A stretch of DNA of 64,000 nt from Phytophthora sp. 'mugwort' (GCA_033558025.1 JAUCEF010000003.1:3126001-3190000); one strand, 5' to 3'; positions 33,185 to 46,522 are shown, counted from the first letter of the stretch. The notes: generated from the sequence alone by a model not told the origin. Translations and numbers: made by a program.

Positions 33185-33834
33185 GGGTTACAAACCACGA
33201 AACGACAGACCTCATATTCGCATTTGCAGCGCACGCAACAAGAAAACACACCGCGCATGCACACGCATGCACACGCACGCATATATACGCCGGCAATATG
33301 AACACAAACAAACGCAAACACTCACACGGGCCGCCGCAGCTCTCCAAACCGGACATCCAATACCACCGCACCCTCGGCTTCCTACAGCTTGCTACTGACC
33401 TCCTGTGGCTCTCAATGTTCTTCGACGTGCTGTCAGCAAGTGCGACAGAGTTCGAAATGCACGGACACCCTACAGAAATCGCATACAAGACACCACTGAA
33501 GTCCCGACGTAACGGACTGGATCGGGTCCGAGCCCGGCCCAATCATTTCGCCGATGCCTCGCCTAGAAACAATGGATTGTGCCGCCAAGTGTTTGGCAAC
33601 TCGCCGACTTACCTGCCGACCGTTTATAAGTCGGCGAAGATGAGAGCTCGCAAACCGATCGACAACGATAGGCCCAGTATCGCTGTCTCGATGTTTGTGG
33701 CCTTCATGTCTACGAACCGACGGTGGTGACAGCACAAGGAGCTTGTGGGGACGTCTGGGAAGCCGTCCGAAAGCGAGAAGAAGCGGTACGCGAGTGATAA
33801 GCGCTGCAGCGGTCGTTTGTGCGCAGCAGCAAAA

Positions 33835-33916
33835 TGTCAGCTGTGGGATTTGAACCCACGCGTTCGAAAACATTACGACCTGAACGTAACCCCTTAGACC
33901 ACTCGGGCAAACTGAC
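33835..33916 (-). tRNA. tRNA-Leu-CAG: tRNA-Leu(CAG), array copy 19
   Basis: 733 bp to copy 20: A4, d2, as copy 17. Confidence 0.97.
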
Positions 33917-34567
33917 GGGTTACAAACCACGAAAACGACAGACCTCATATTCGCATTTGCAGCGCACGCAACAAGAAAACACACCGCGCATGCACACGCA
34001 TGCACACGCACGCATATATACGCCGGCAATATGAACACAAACAAACGCAAACACTCACACGGGCCGCCGCAGCTCTCCAAACCGGACATCCAATACCACC
34101 GCACCCTCGGCTTCCTACAGCTTGCTACTGACCTCCTGTGGCTCTCAATGTTCTTCGACGTGCTGTCAGCAAGTGCGACAGAGTTCGAAATGCACGGACA
34201 CCCTACAGAAATCGCATACAAGACACCACTGAAGTCCCGACGTAACGGACTGGATCGGGTCCGAGCCCGGCCCAATCATTTCGCCGATGCCTCGCCTAGA
34301 AACAATGGATTGTGCCGCCAAGTGTTTGGCAACTCGCCGACTTACCTGCCGACCGTTTATAAGTCGGCGAAGATGAGAGCTCGCAAACCGATCGACAACG
34401 ATAGGCCCAGTATCGCTGTCTCGATGTTTGTGGCCTTCATGTCTACGAACCGACGGTGGTGACAGCACAAGGAGCTTGTGGGGACGTCTGGGAAGCCGTC
34501 CGAAAGCGAGAAGAAGCGGTACGCGAGTGATAAGCGCTGCAGCGGTCGTTTGTGCGCAGCAGCAAAA

Positions 34568-34649
34568 TGTCAGCTGTGGGATTTGAACCCACGCGTTCGA
34601 AAACATTACGACCTGAACGTAACCCCTTAGACCACTCGGGCAAACTGAC
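34568..34649 (-). tRNA. tRNA-Leu-CAG: tRNA-Leu(CAG), array copy 20
   Basis: 732 bp to copy 21: A3, d2, as copy 18. Confidence 0.97.
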
Positions 34650-35299
34650 GGGTTACAAACCACGAAACGACAGACCTCATATTCGCATTTGCAGCGCACG
34701 CAACAAGAAAACACACCGCGCATGCACACGCATGCACACGCACGCATATATACGCCGGCAATATGAACACAAACAAACGCAAACACTCACACGGGCCGCC
34801 GCAGCTCTCCAAACCGGACATCCAATACCACCGCACCCTCGGCTTCCTACAGCTTGCTACTGACCTCCTGTGGCTCTCAATGTTCTTCGACGTGCTGTCA
34901 GCAAGTGCGACAGAGTTCGAAATGCACGGACACCCTACAGAAATCGCATACAAGACACCACTGAAGTCCCGACGTAACGGACTGGATCGGGTCCGAGCCC
35001 GGCCCAATCATTTCGCCGATGCCTCGCCTAGAAACAATGGATTGTGCCGCCAAGTGTTTGGCAACTCGCCGACTTACCTGCCGACCGTTTATAAGTCGGC
35101 GAAGATGAGAGCTCGCAAACCGATCGACAACGATAGGCCCAGTATCGCTGTCTCGATGTTTGTGGCCTTCATGTCTACGAACCGACGGTGGTGACAGCAC
35201 AAGGAGCTTGTGGGGACGTCTGGGAAGCCGTCCGAAAGCGAGAAGAAGCGGTACGCGAGTGATAAGCGCTGCAGCGGTCGTTTGTGCGCAGCAGCAAAA

Positions 35300-35381
35300 T
35301 GTCAGCTGTGGGATTTGAACCCACGCGTTCGAAAACATTACGACCTGAACGTAACCCCTTAGACCACTCGGGCAAACTGAC
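35300..35381 (-). tRNA. tRNA-Leu-CAG: tRNA-Leu(CAG), array copy 21
   Basis: 742 bp to copy 22: A4, d3, but a private one-base deletion (catatcgc for catattcgc) beside the TATA-like site. Confidence 0.97.
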
Positions 35382-36041
35382 GGGTTACAAACCACGAAAA
35401 CGACAGACCTCATATCGCATTTGCAGCGCACGCAACAAGAAAACACACCGCGCATGCACACGCATGCACACGCATGCACACGCACGCATATATACGCCGG
35501 CAATATGAACACAAACAAACGCAAACACTCACACGGGCCGCCGCAGCTCTCCAAACCGGACATCCAATACCACCGCACCCTCGGCTTCCTACAGCTTGCT
35601 ACTGACCTCCTGTGGCTCTCAATGTTCTTCGACGTGCTGTCAGCAAGTGCGACAGAGTTCGAAATGCACGGACACCCTACAGAAATCGCATACAAGACAC
35701 CACTGAAGTCCCGACGTAACGGACTGGATCGGGTCCGAGCCCGGCCCAATCATTTCGCCGATGCCTCGCCTAGAAACAATGGATTGTGCCGCCAAGTGTT
35801 TGGCAACTCGCCGACTTACCTGCCGACCGTTTATAAGTCGGCGAAGATGAGAGCTCGCAAACCGATCGACAACGATAGGCCCAGTATCGCTGTCTCGATG
35901 TTTGTGGCCTTCATGTCTACGAACCGACGGTGGTGACAGCACAAGGAGCTTGTGGGGACGTCTGGGAAGCCGTCCGAAAGCGAGAAGAAGCGGTACGCGA
36001 GTGATAAGCGCTGCAGCGGTCGTTTGTGCGCAGCAGCAAAA

Positions 36042-36123
36042 TGTCAGCTGTGGGATTTGAACCCACGCGTTCGAAAACATTACGACCTGAACGTAACCCC
36101 TTAGACCACTCGGGCAAACTGAC
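36042..36123 (-). tRNA. tRNA-Leu-CAG: tRNA-Leu(CAG), array copy 22
   Basis: 743 bp to copy 23: A4, d3. Confidence 0.97.
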
Positions 36124-36784
36124 GGGTTACAAACCACGAAAACGACAGACCTCATATTCGCATTTGCAGCGCACGCAACAAGAAAACACACCGCGCATGC
36201 ACACGCATGCACACGCATGCACACGCACGCATATATACGCCGGCAATATGAACACAAACAAACGCAAACACTCACACGGGCCGCCGCAGCTCTCCAAACC
36301 GGACATCCAATACCACCGCACCCTCGGCTTCCTACAGCTTGCTACTGACCTCCTGTGGCTCTCAATGTTCTTCGACGTGCTGTCAGCAAGTGCGACAGAG
36401 TTCGAAATGCACGGACACCCTACAGAAATCGCATACAAGACACCACTGAAGTCCCGACGTAACGGACTGGATCGGGTCCGAGCCCGGCCCAATCATTTCG
36501 CCGATGCCTCGCCTAGAAACAATGGATTGTGCCGCCAAGTGTTTGGCAACTCGCCGACTTACCTGCCGACCGTTTATAAGTCGGCGAAGATGAGAGCTCG
36601 CAAACCGATCGACAACGATAGGCCCAGTATCGCTGTCTCGATGTTTGTGGCCTTCATGTCTACGAACCGACGGTGGTGACAGCACAAGGAGCTTGTGGGG
36701 ACGTCTGGGAAGCCGTCCGAAAGCGAGAAGAAGCGGTACGCGAGTGATAAGCGCTGCAGCGGTCGTTTGTGCGCAGCAGCAAAA

Positions 36785-36866
36785 TGTCAGCTGTGGGATT
36801 TGAACCCACGCGTTCGAAAACATTACGACCTGAACGTAACCCCTTAGACCACTCGGGCAAACTGAC
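36785..36866 (-). tRNA. tRNA-Leu-CAG: tRNA-Leu(CAG), array copy 23
   Basis: 743 bp to copy 24: A4, d3. Confidence 0.97.
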
Positions 36867-37527
36867 GGGTTACAAACCACGAAAACGACAGACCTCATAT
36901 TCGCATTTGCAGCGCACGCAACAAGAAAACACACCGCGCATGCACACGCATGCACACGCATGCACACGCACGCATATATACGCCGGCAATATGAACACAA
37001 ACAAACGCAAACACTCACACGGGCCGCCGCAGCTCTCCAAACCGGACATCCAATACCACCGCACCCTCGGCTTCCTACAGCTTGCTACTGACCTCCTGTG
37101 GCTCTCAATGTTCTTCGACGTGCTGTCAGCAAGTGCGACAGAGTTCGAAATGCACGGACACCCTACAGAAATCGCATACAAGACACCACTGAAGTCCCGA
37201 CGTAACGGACTGGATCGGGTCCGAGCCCGGCCCAATCATTTCGCCGATGCCTCGCCTAGAAACAATGGATTGTGCCGCCAAGTGTTTGGCAACTCGCCGA
37301 CTTACCTGCCGACCGTTTATAAGTCGGCGAAGATGAGAGCTCGCAAACCGATCGACAACGATAGGCCCAGTATCGCTGTCTCGATGTTTGTGGCCTTCAT
37401 GTCTACGAACCGACGGTGGTGACAGCACAAGGAGCTTGTGGGGACGTCTGGGAAGCCGTCCGAAAGCGAGAAGAAGCGGTACGCGAGTGATAAGCGCTGC
37501 AGTGGTCGTTTGTGCGCAGCAGCAAAA

Positions 37528-37609
37528 TGTCAGCTGTGGGATTTGAACCCACGCGTTCGAAAACATTACGACCTGAACGTAACCCCTTAGACCACTCGGG
37601 CAAACTGAC
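37528..37609 (-). tRNA. tRNA-Leu-CAG: tRNA-Leu(CAG), array copy 24
   Basis: 3' flank has the rare GCAGTGGTCG. 743 bp to copy 25: A4, d3. Confidence 0.97.
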
Positions 37610-38270
37610 GGGTTACAAACCACGAAAACGACAGACCTCATATTCGCATTTGCAGCGCACGCAACAAGAAAACACACCGCGCATGCACACGCATGCACAC
37701 GCATGCACACGCACGCATATATACGCCGGCAATATGAACACAAACAAACGCAAACACTCACACGGGCCGCCGCAGCTCTCCAAACCGGACATCCAATACC
37801 ACCGCACCCTCGGCTTCCTACAGCTTGCTACTGACCTCCTGTGGCTCTCAATGTTCTTCGACGTGCTGTCAGCAAGTGCGACAGAGTTCGAAATGCACGG
37901 ACACCCTACAGAAATCGCATACAAGACACCACTGAAGTCCCGACGTAACGGACTGGATCGGGTCCGAGCCCGGCCCAATCATTTCGCCGATGCCTCGCCT
38001 AGAAACAATGGATTGTGCCGCCAAGTGTTTGGCAACTCGCCGACTTACCTGCCGACCGTTTATAAGTCGGCGAAGATGAGAGCTCGCAAACCGATCGACA
38101 ACGATAGGCCCAGTATCGCTGTCTCGATGTTTGTGGCCTTCATGTCTACGAACCGACGGTGGTGACAGCACAAGGAGCTTGTGGGGACGTCTGGGAAGCC
38201 GTCCGAAAGCGAGAAGAAGCGGTACGCGAGTGATAAGCGCTGCAGTGGTCGTTTGTGCGCAGCAGCAAAA

Positions 38271-38352
38271 TGTCAGCTGTGGGATTTGAACCCACGCGTT
38301 CGAAAACATTACGACCTGAACGTAACCCCTTAGACCACTCGGGCAAACTGAC
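38271..38352 (-). tRNA. tRNA-Leu-CAG: tRNA-Leu(CAG), array copy 25
   Basis: GCAGTGGTCG in 3' flank. 743 bp to copy 26: A4, d3, ATGCACAC. Confidence 0.97.
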
Positions 38353-39013
38353 GGGTTACAAACCACGAAAACGACAGACCTCATATTCGCATTTGCAGCG
38401 CACGCAACAAGAAAACACACCGCGCATGCACACGCATGCACACGCATGCACACGCACGCATATATACGCCGGCAATATGCACACAAACAAACGCAAACAC
38501 TCACACGGGCCGCCGCAGCTCTCCAAACCGGACATCCAATACCACCGCACCCTCGGCTTCCTACAGCTTGCTACTGACCTCCTGTGGCTCTCAATGTTCT
38601 TCGACGTGCTGTCAGCAAGTGCGACAGAGTTCGAAATGCACGGACACCCTACAGAAATCGCATACAAGACACCACTGAAGTCCCGACGTAACGGACTGGA
38701 TCGGGTCCGAGCCCGGCCCAATCATTTCGCCGATGCCTCGCCTAGAAACAATGGATTGTGCCGCCAAGTGTTTGGCAACTCGCCGACTTACCTGCCGACC
38801 GTTTATAAGTCGGCGAAGATGAGAGCTCGCAAACCGATCGACAACGATAGGCCCAGTATCGCTGTCTCGATGTTTGTGGCCTTCATGTCTACGAACCGAC
38901 GGTGGTGACAGCACAAGGAGCTTGTGGGGACGTCTGGGAAGCCGTCCGAAAGCGAGAAGAAGCGGTACGCGAGTGATAAGCGCTGCAGCGGTCGTTTGTG
39001 CGCAGCAGCAAAA

Positions 39014-39095
39014 TGTCAGCTGTGGGATTTGAACCCACGCGTTCGAAAACATTACGACCTGAACGTAACCCCTTAGACCACTCGGGCAAACTGAC
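39014..39095 (-). tRNA. tRNA-Leu-CAG: tRNA-Leu(CAG), array copy 26
   Basis: Common GCAGCGGTCG in 3' flank, between marked copies 25 and 27. 723 bp to copy 27: A4, d1. Confidence 0.97.
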
Positions 39096-39736
39096 GGGTT
39101 ACAAACCACGAAAACGACAGACCTCATATTCGCATTTGCAGCGCACGCAACAAGAAAACACACCGCGCATGCACACGCACGCATATATACGCCGGCAATA
39201 TGAACACAAACAAACGCAAACACTCACACGGGCCGCCGCAGCTCTCCAAACCGGACATCCAATACCACCGCACCCTCGGCTTCCTACAGCTTGCTACTGA
39301 CCTCCTGTGGCTCTCAATGTTCTTCGACGTGCTGTCAGCAAGTGCGACAGAGTTCGAAATGCACGGACACCCTACAGAAATCGCATACAAGACACCACTG
39401 AAGTCCCGACGTAACGGACTGGATCGGGTCCGAGCCCGGCCCAATCATTTCGCCGATGCCTCGCCTAGAAACAATGGATTGTGCCGCCAAGTGTTTGGCA
39501 ACTCGCCGACTTACCTGCCGACCGTTTATAAGTCGGCGAAGATGAGAGCTCGCAAACCGATCGACAACGATAGGCCCAGTATCGCTGTCTCGATGTTTGT
39601 GGCCTTCATGTCTACGAACCGACGGTGGTGACAGCACAAGGAGCTTGTGGGGACGTCTGGGAAGCCGTCCGAAAGCGAGAAGAAGCGGTACGCGAGTGAT
39701 AAGCGCTGCAGTGGTCGTTTGTGCGCAGCAGCAAAA

Positions 39737-39818
39737 TGTCAGCTGTGGGATTTGAACCCACGCGTTCGAAAACATTACGACCTGAACGTAACCCCTTAGA
39801 CCACTCGGGCAAACTGAC
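39737..39818 (-). tRNA. tRNA-Leu-CAG: tRNA-Leu(CAG), array copy 27
   Basis: GCAGTGGTCG in 3' flank; same markers as copy 25. 743 bp to copy 28: A4, d3, ATGCACAC. Confidence 0.97.
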
Positions 39819-40479
39819 GGGTTACAAACCACGAAAACGACAGACCTCATATTCGCATTTGCAGCGCACGCAACAAGAAAACACACCGCGCATGCACACG
39901 CATGCACACGCATGCACACGCACGCATATATACGCCGGCAATATGCACACAAACAAACGCAAACACTCACACGGGCCGCCGCAGCTCTCCAAACCGGACA
40001 TCCAATACCACCGCACCCTCGGCTTCCTACAGCTTGCTACTGACCTCCTGTGGCTCTCAATGTTCTTCGACGTGCTGTCAGCAAGTGCGACAGAGTTCGA
40101 AATGCACGGACACCCTACAGAAATCGCATACAAGACACCACTGAAGTCCCGACGTAACGGACTGGATCGGGTCCGAGCCCGGCCCAATCATTTCGCCGAT
40201 GCCTCGCCTAGAAACAATGGATTGTGCCGCCAAGTGTTTGGCAACTCGCCGACTTACCTGCCGACCGTTTATAAGTCGGCGAAGATGAGAGCTCGCAAAC
40301 CGATCGACAACGATAGGCCCAGTATCGCTGTCTCGATGTTTGTGGCCTTCATGTCTACGAACCGACGGTGGTGACAGCACAAGGAGCTTGTGGGGACGTC
40401 TGGGAAGCCGTCCGAAAGCGAGAAGAAGCGGTACGCGAGTGATAAGCGCTGCAGCGGTCGTTTGTGCGCAGCAGCAAAA

Positions 40480-40561
40480 TGTCAGCTGTGGGATTTGAAC
40501 CCACGCGTTCGAAAACATTACGACCTGAACGTAACCCCTTAGACCACTCGGGCAAACTGAC
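40480..40561 (-). tRNA. tRNA-Leu-CAG: tRNA-Leu(CAG), array copy 28
   Basis: 743 bp to copy 29: A4, d3. Confidence 0.97.
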
Positions 40562-41222
40562 GGGTTACAAACCACGAAAACGACAGACCTCATATTCGCA
40601 TTTGCAGCGCACGCAACAAGAAAACACACCGCGCATGCACACGCATGCACACGCATGCACACGCACGCATATATACGCCGGCAATATGAACACAAACAAA
40701 CGCAAACACTCACACGGGCCGCCGCAGCTCTCCAAACCGGACATCCAATACCACCGCACCCTCGGCTTCCTACAGCTTGCTACTGACCTCCTGTGGCTCT
40801 CAATGTTCTTCGACGTGCTGTCAGCAAGTGCGACAGAGTTCGAAATGCACGGACACCCTACAGAAATCGCATACAAGACACCACTGAAGTCCCGACGTAA
40901 CGGACTGGATCGGGTCCGAGCCCGGCCCAATCATTTCGCCGATGCCTCGCCTAGAAACCATGGATTGTGCCGCCAAGTGTTTGGCAACTCGCCGACTTAC
41001 CTGCCGACCGTTTATAAGTCGGCGAAGATGAGAGCTCGCAAACCGATCGACAACGATAGGCCCAGTATCGCTGTCTCGATGTTTGTGGCCTTCATGTCTA
41101 CGAACCGACGGTGGTGACAGCACAAGGAGCTTGTGGGGACGTCTGGGAAGCCGTCCGAAAGCGAGAAGAAGCGGTACGCGAGTGATAAGCGCTGCAGCGG
41201 TCGTTTGTGCGCAGCAGCAAAA

Positions 41223-41304
41223 TGTCAGCTGTGGGATTTGAACCCACGCGTTCGAAAACATTACGACCTGAACGTAACCCCTTAGACCACTCGGGCAAAC
41301 TGAC
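41223..41304 (-). tRNA. tRNA-Leu-CAG: tRNA-Leu(CAG), array copy 29
   Basis: 3' flank AACCATGG. 753 bp to copy 30, the longest spacing: A4, d4, GGTAATATG with ATGCACAC. Confidence 0.97.
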
Positions 41305-41975
41305 GGGTTACAAACCACGAAAACGACAGACCTCATATTCGCATTTGCAGCGCACGCAACAAGAAAACACACCGCGCATGCACACGCATGCACACGCATG
41401 CACACGCATGCACACGCACGCATATATACGCCGGTAATATGCACACAAACAAACGCAAACACTCACACGGGCCGCCGCAGCTCTCCAAACCGGACATCCA
41501 ATACCACCGCACCCTCGGCTTCCTACAGCTTGCTACTGACCTCCTGTGGCTCTCAATGTTCTTCGACGTGCTGTCAGCAAGTGCGACAGAGTTCGAAATG
41601 CACGGACACCCTACAGAAATCGCATACAAGACACCACTGAAGTCCCGACGTAACGGACTGGATCGGGTCCGAGCCCGGCCCAATCATTTCGCCGATGCCT
41701 CGCCTAGAAACAATGGATTGTGCCGCCAAGTGTTTGGCAACTCGCCGACTTACCTGCCGACCGTTTATAAGTCGGCGAAGATGAGAGCTCGCAAACCGAT
41801 CGACAACGATAGGCCCAGTATCGCTGTCTCGATGTTTGTGGCCTTCATGTCTACGAACCGACGGTGGTGACAGCACAAGGAGCTTGTGGGGACGTCTGGG
41901 AAGCCGTCCGAAAGCGAGAAGAAGCGGTACGCGAGTGATAAGCGCTGCAGCGGTCGTTTGTGCGCAGCAGCAAAA

Positions 41976-42057
41976 TGTCAGCTGTGGGATTTGAACCCAC
42001 GCGTTCGAAAACATTACGACCTGAACGTAACCCCTTAGACCACTCGGGCAAACTGAC
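41976..42057 (-). tRNA. tRNA-Leu-CAG: tRNA-Leu(CAG), array copy 30
   Basis: 742 bp to copy 31: A3, d3, GGTAATATG, the same haplotype as copies 2, 4 and 5 at the left end. Confidence 0.97.
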
Positions 42058-42717
42058 GGGTTACAAACCACGAAACGACAGACCTCATATTCGCATTTGC
42101 AGCGCACGCAACAAGAAAACACACCGCGCATGCACACGCATGCACACGCATGCACACGCACGCATATATACGCCGGTAATATGAACACAAACAAACGCAA
42201 ACACTCACACGGGCCGCCGCAGCTCTCCAAACCGGACATCCAATACCACCGCACCCTCGGCTTCCTACAGCTTGCTACTGACCTCCTGTGGCTCTCAATG
42301 TTCTTCGACGTGCTGTCAGCAAGTGCGACAGAGTTCGAAATGCACGGACACCCTACAGAAATCGCATACAAGACACCACTGAAGTCCCGACGTAACGGAC
42401 TGGATCGGGTCCGAGCCCGGCCCAATCATTTCGCCGATGCCTCGCCTAGAAACAATGGATTGTGCCGCCAAGTGTTTGGCAACTCGCCGACTTACCTGCC
42501 GACCGTTTATAAGTCGGCGAAGATGAGAGCTCGCAAACCGATCGACAACGATAGGCCCAGTATCGCTGTCTCGATGTTTGTGGCCTTCATGTCTACGAAC
42601 CGACGGTGGTGACAGCACAAGGAGCTTGTGGGGACGTCTGGGAAGCCGTCCGAAAGCGAGAAGAAGCGGTACGCGAGTGATAAGCGCTGCAGCGGTCGTT
42701 TGTGCGCAGCAGCAAAA

Positions 42718-42799
42718 TGTCAGCTGTGGGATTTGAACCCACGCGTTCGAAAACATTACGACCTGAACGTAACCCCTTAGACCACTCGGGCAAACTGAC
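42718..42799 (-). tRNA. tRNA-Leu-CAG: tRNA-Leu(CAG), array copy 31
   Basis: 742 bp to copy 32: A3, d3, GGCAATATG. Confidence 0.97.
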
Positions 42800-43459
42800 G
42801 GGTTACAAACCACGAAACGACAGACCTCATATTCGCATTTGCAGCGCACGCAACAAGAAAACACACCGCGCATGCACACGCATGCACACGCATGCACACG
42901 CACGCATATATACGCCGGCAATATGAACACAAACAAACGCAAACACTCACACGGGCCGCCGCAGCTCTCCAAACCGGACATCCAATACCACCGCACCCTC
43001 GGCTTCCTACAGCTTGCTACTGACCTCCTGTGGCTCTCAATGTTCTTCGACGTGCTGTCAGCAAGTGCGACAGAGTTCGAAATGCACGGACACCCTACAG
43101 AAATCGCATACAAGACACCACTGAAGTCCCGACGTAACGGACTGGATCGGGTCCGAGCCCGGCCCAATCATTTCGCCGATGCCTCGCCTAGAAACAATGG
43201 ATTGTGCCGCCAAGTGTTTGGCAACTCGCCGACTTACCTGCCGACCGTTTATAAGTCGGCGAAGATGAGAGCTCGCAAACCGATCGACAACGATAGGCCC
43301 AGTATCGCTGTCTCGATGTTTGTGGCCTTCATGTCTACGAACCGACGGTGGTGACAGCACAAGGAGCTTGTGGGGACGTCTGGGAAGCCGTCCGAAAGCG
43401 AGAAGAAGCGGTACGCGAGTGATAAGCGCTGCAGCGGTCGTTTGTGCGCAGCAGCAAAA

Positions 43460-43541
43460 TGTCAGCTGTGGGATTTGAACCCACGCGTTCGAAAACATTA
43501 CGACCTGAACGTAACCCCTTAGACCACTCGGGCAAACTGAC
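43460..43541 (-). tRNA. tRNA-Leu-CAG: tRNA-Leu(CAG), array copy 32
   Basis: 742 bp to copy 33: A3, d3. Confidence 0.97.
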
Positions 43542-44201
43542 GGGTTACAAACCACGAAACGACAGACCTCATATTCGCATTTGCAGCGCACGCAACAAGA
43601 AAACACACCGCGCATGCACACGCATGCACACGCATGCACACGCACGCATATATACGCCGGCAATATGAACACAAACAAACGCAAACACTCACACGGGCCG
43701 CCGCAGCTCTCCAAACCGGACATCCAATACCACCGCACCCTCGGCTTCCTACAGCTTGCTACTGACCTCCTGTGGCTCTCAATGTTCTTCGACGTGCTGT
43801 CAGCAAGTGCGACAGAGTTCGAAATGCACGGACACCCTACAGAAATCGCATACAAGACACCACTGAAGTCCCGACGTAACGGACTGGATCGGGTCCGAGC
43901 CCGGCCCAATCATTTCGCCGATGCCTCGCCTAGAAACAATGGATTGTGCCGCCAAGTGTTTGGCAACTCGCCGACTTACCTGCCGACCGTTTATAAGTCG
44001 GCGAAGATGAGAGCTCGCAAACCGATCGACAACGATAGGCCCAGTATCGCTGTCTCGATGTTTGTGGCCTTCATGTCTACGAACCGACGGTGGTGACAGC
44101 ACAAGGAGCTTGTGGGGACGTCTGGGAAGCCGTCCGAAAGCGAGAAGAAGCGGTACGCGAGTGATAAGCGCTGCAGCGGTCGTTTGTGCGCAGCAGCAAA
44201 A

Positions 44202-44283
44202 TGTCAGCTGTGGGATTTGAACCCACGCGTTCGAAAACATTACGACCTGAACGTAACCCCTTAGACCACTCGGGCAAACTGAC
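44202..44283 (-). tRNA. tRNA-Leu-CAG: tRNA-Leu(CAG), array copy 33
   Basis: 753 bp to copy 34: A4, d4, GGCAATATG. Confidence 0.97.
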
Positions 44284-44954
44284 GGGTTACAAACCACGAA
44301 AACGACAGACCTCATATTCGCATTTGCAGCGCACGCAACAAGAAAACACACCGCGCATGCACACGCATGCACACGCATGCACACGCATGCACACGCACGC
44401 ATATATACGCCGGCAATATGAACACAAACAAACGCAAACACTCACACGGGCCGCCGCAGCTCTCCAAACCGGACATCCAATACCACCGCACCCTCGGCTT
44501 CCTACAGCTTGCTACTGACCTCCTGTGGCTCTCAATGTTCTTCGACGTGCTGTCAGCAAGTGCGACAGAGTTCGAAATGCACGGACACCCTACAGAAATC
44601 GCATACAAGACACCACTGAAGTCCCGACGTAACGGACTGGATCGGGTCCGAGCCCGGCCCAATCATTTCGCCGATGCCTCGCCTAGAAACAATGGATTGT
44701 GCCGCCAAGTGTTTGGCAACTCGCCGACTTACCTGCCGACCGTTTATAAGTCGGCGAAGATGAGAGCTCGCAAACCGATCGACAACGATAGGCCCAGTAT
44801 CGCTGTCTCGATGTTTGTGGCCTTCATGTCTACGAACCGACGGTGGTGACAGCACAAGGAGCTTGTGGGGACGTCTGGGAAGCCGTCCGAAAGCGAGAAG
44901 AAGCGGTACGCGAGTGATAAGCGCTGCAGCGGTCGTTTGTGCGCAGCAGCAAAA

Positions 44955-45036
44955 TGTCAGCTGTGGGATTTGAACCCACGCGTTCGAAAACATTACGACC
45001 TGAACGTAACCCCTTAGACCACTCGGGCAAACTGAC
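44955..45036 (-). tRNA. tRNA-Leu-CAG: tRNA-Leu(CAG), array copy 34
   Basis: 743 bp to copy 35: A4, d3. Confidence 0.97.
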
Positions 45037-45697
45037 GGGTTACAAACCACGAAAACGACAGACCTCATATTCGCATTTGCAGCGCACGCAACAAGAAAAC
45101 ACACCGCGCATGCACACGCATGCACACGCATGCACACGCACGCATATATACGCCGGCAATATGAACACAAACAAACGCAAACACTCACACGGGCCGCCGC
45201 AGCTCTCCAAACCGGACATCCAATACCACCGCACCCTCGGCTTCCTACAGCTTGCTACTGACCTCCTGTGGCTCTCAATGTTCTTCGACGTGCTGTCAGC
45301 AAGTGCGACAGAGTTCGAAATGCACGGACACCCTACAGAAATCGCATACAAGACACCACTGAAGTCCCGACGTAACGGACTGGATCGGGTCCGAGCCCGG
45401 CCCAATCATTTCGCCGATGCCTCGCCTAGAAACAATGGATTGTGCCGCCAAGTGTTTGGCAACTCGCCGACTTACCTGCCGACCGTTTATAAGTCGGCGA
45501 AGATGAGAGCTCGCAAACCGATCGACAACGATAGGCCCAGTATCGCTGTCTCGATGTTTGTGGCCTTCATGTCTACGAACCGACGGTGGTGACAGCACAA
45601 GGAGCTTGTGGGGACGTCTGGGAAGCCGTCCGAAAGCGAGAAGAAGCGGTACGCGAGTGATAAGCGCTGCAGCGGTCGTTTGTGCGCAGCAGCAAAA

Positions 45698-45779
45698 TGT
45701 CAGCTGTGGGATTTGAACCCACGCGTTCGAAAACATTACGACCTGAACGTAACCCCTTAGACCACTCGGGCAAACTGAC
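45698..45779 (-). tRNA. tRNA-Leu-CAG: tRNA-Leu(CAG), array copy 35
   Basis: 743 bp to copy 36: A4, d3. Confidence 0.97.
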
Positions 45780-46440
45780 GGGTTACAAACCACGAAAACG
45801 ACAGACCTCATATTCGCATTTGCAGCGCACGCAACAAGAAAACACACCGCGCATGCACACGCATGCACACGCATGCACACGCACGCATATATACGCCGGC
45901 AATATGAACACAAACAAACGCAAACACTCACACGGGCCGCCGCAGCTCTCCAAACCGGACATCCAATACCACCGCACCCTCGGCTTCCTACAGCTTGCTA
46001 CTGACCTCCTGTGGCTCTCAATGTTCTTCGACGTGCTGTCAGCAAGTGCGACAGAGTTCGAAATGCACGGACACCCTACAGAAATCGCATACAAGACACC
46101 ACTGAAGTCCCGACGTAACGGACTGGATCGGGTCCGAGCCCGGCCCAATCATTTCGCCGATGCCTCGCCTAGAAACAATGGATTGTGCCGCCAAGTGTTT
46201 GGCAACTCGCCGACTTACCTGCCGACCGTTTATAAGTCGGCGAAGATGAGAGCTCGCAAACCGATCGACAACGATAGGCCCAGTATCGCTGTCTCGATGT
46301 TTGTGGCCTTCATGTCTACGAACCGACGGTGGTGACAGCACAAGGAGCTTGTGGGGACGTCTGGGAAGCCGTCCGAAAGCGAGAAGAAGCGGTACGCGAG
46401 TGATAAGCGCTGCAGCGGTCGTTTGTGCGCAGCAGCAAAA

Positions 46441-46522
46441 TGTCAGCTGTGGGATTTGAACCCACGCGTTCGAAAACATTACGACCTGAACGTAACCCCT
46501 TAGACCACTCGGGCAAACTGAC
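46441..46522 (-). tRNA. tRNA-Leu-CAG: tRNA-Leu(CAG), array copy 36
   Basis: 743 bp to copy 37: A4, d3. Confidence 0.97.
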
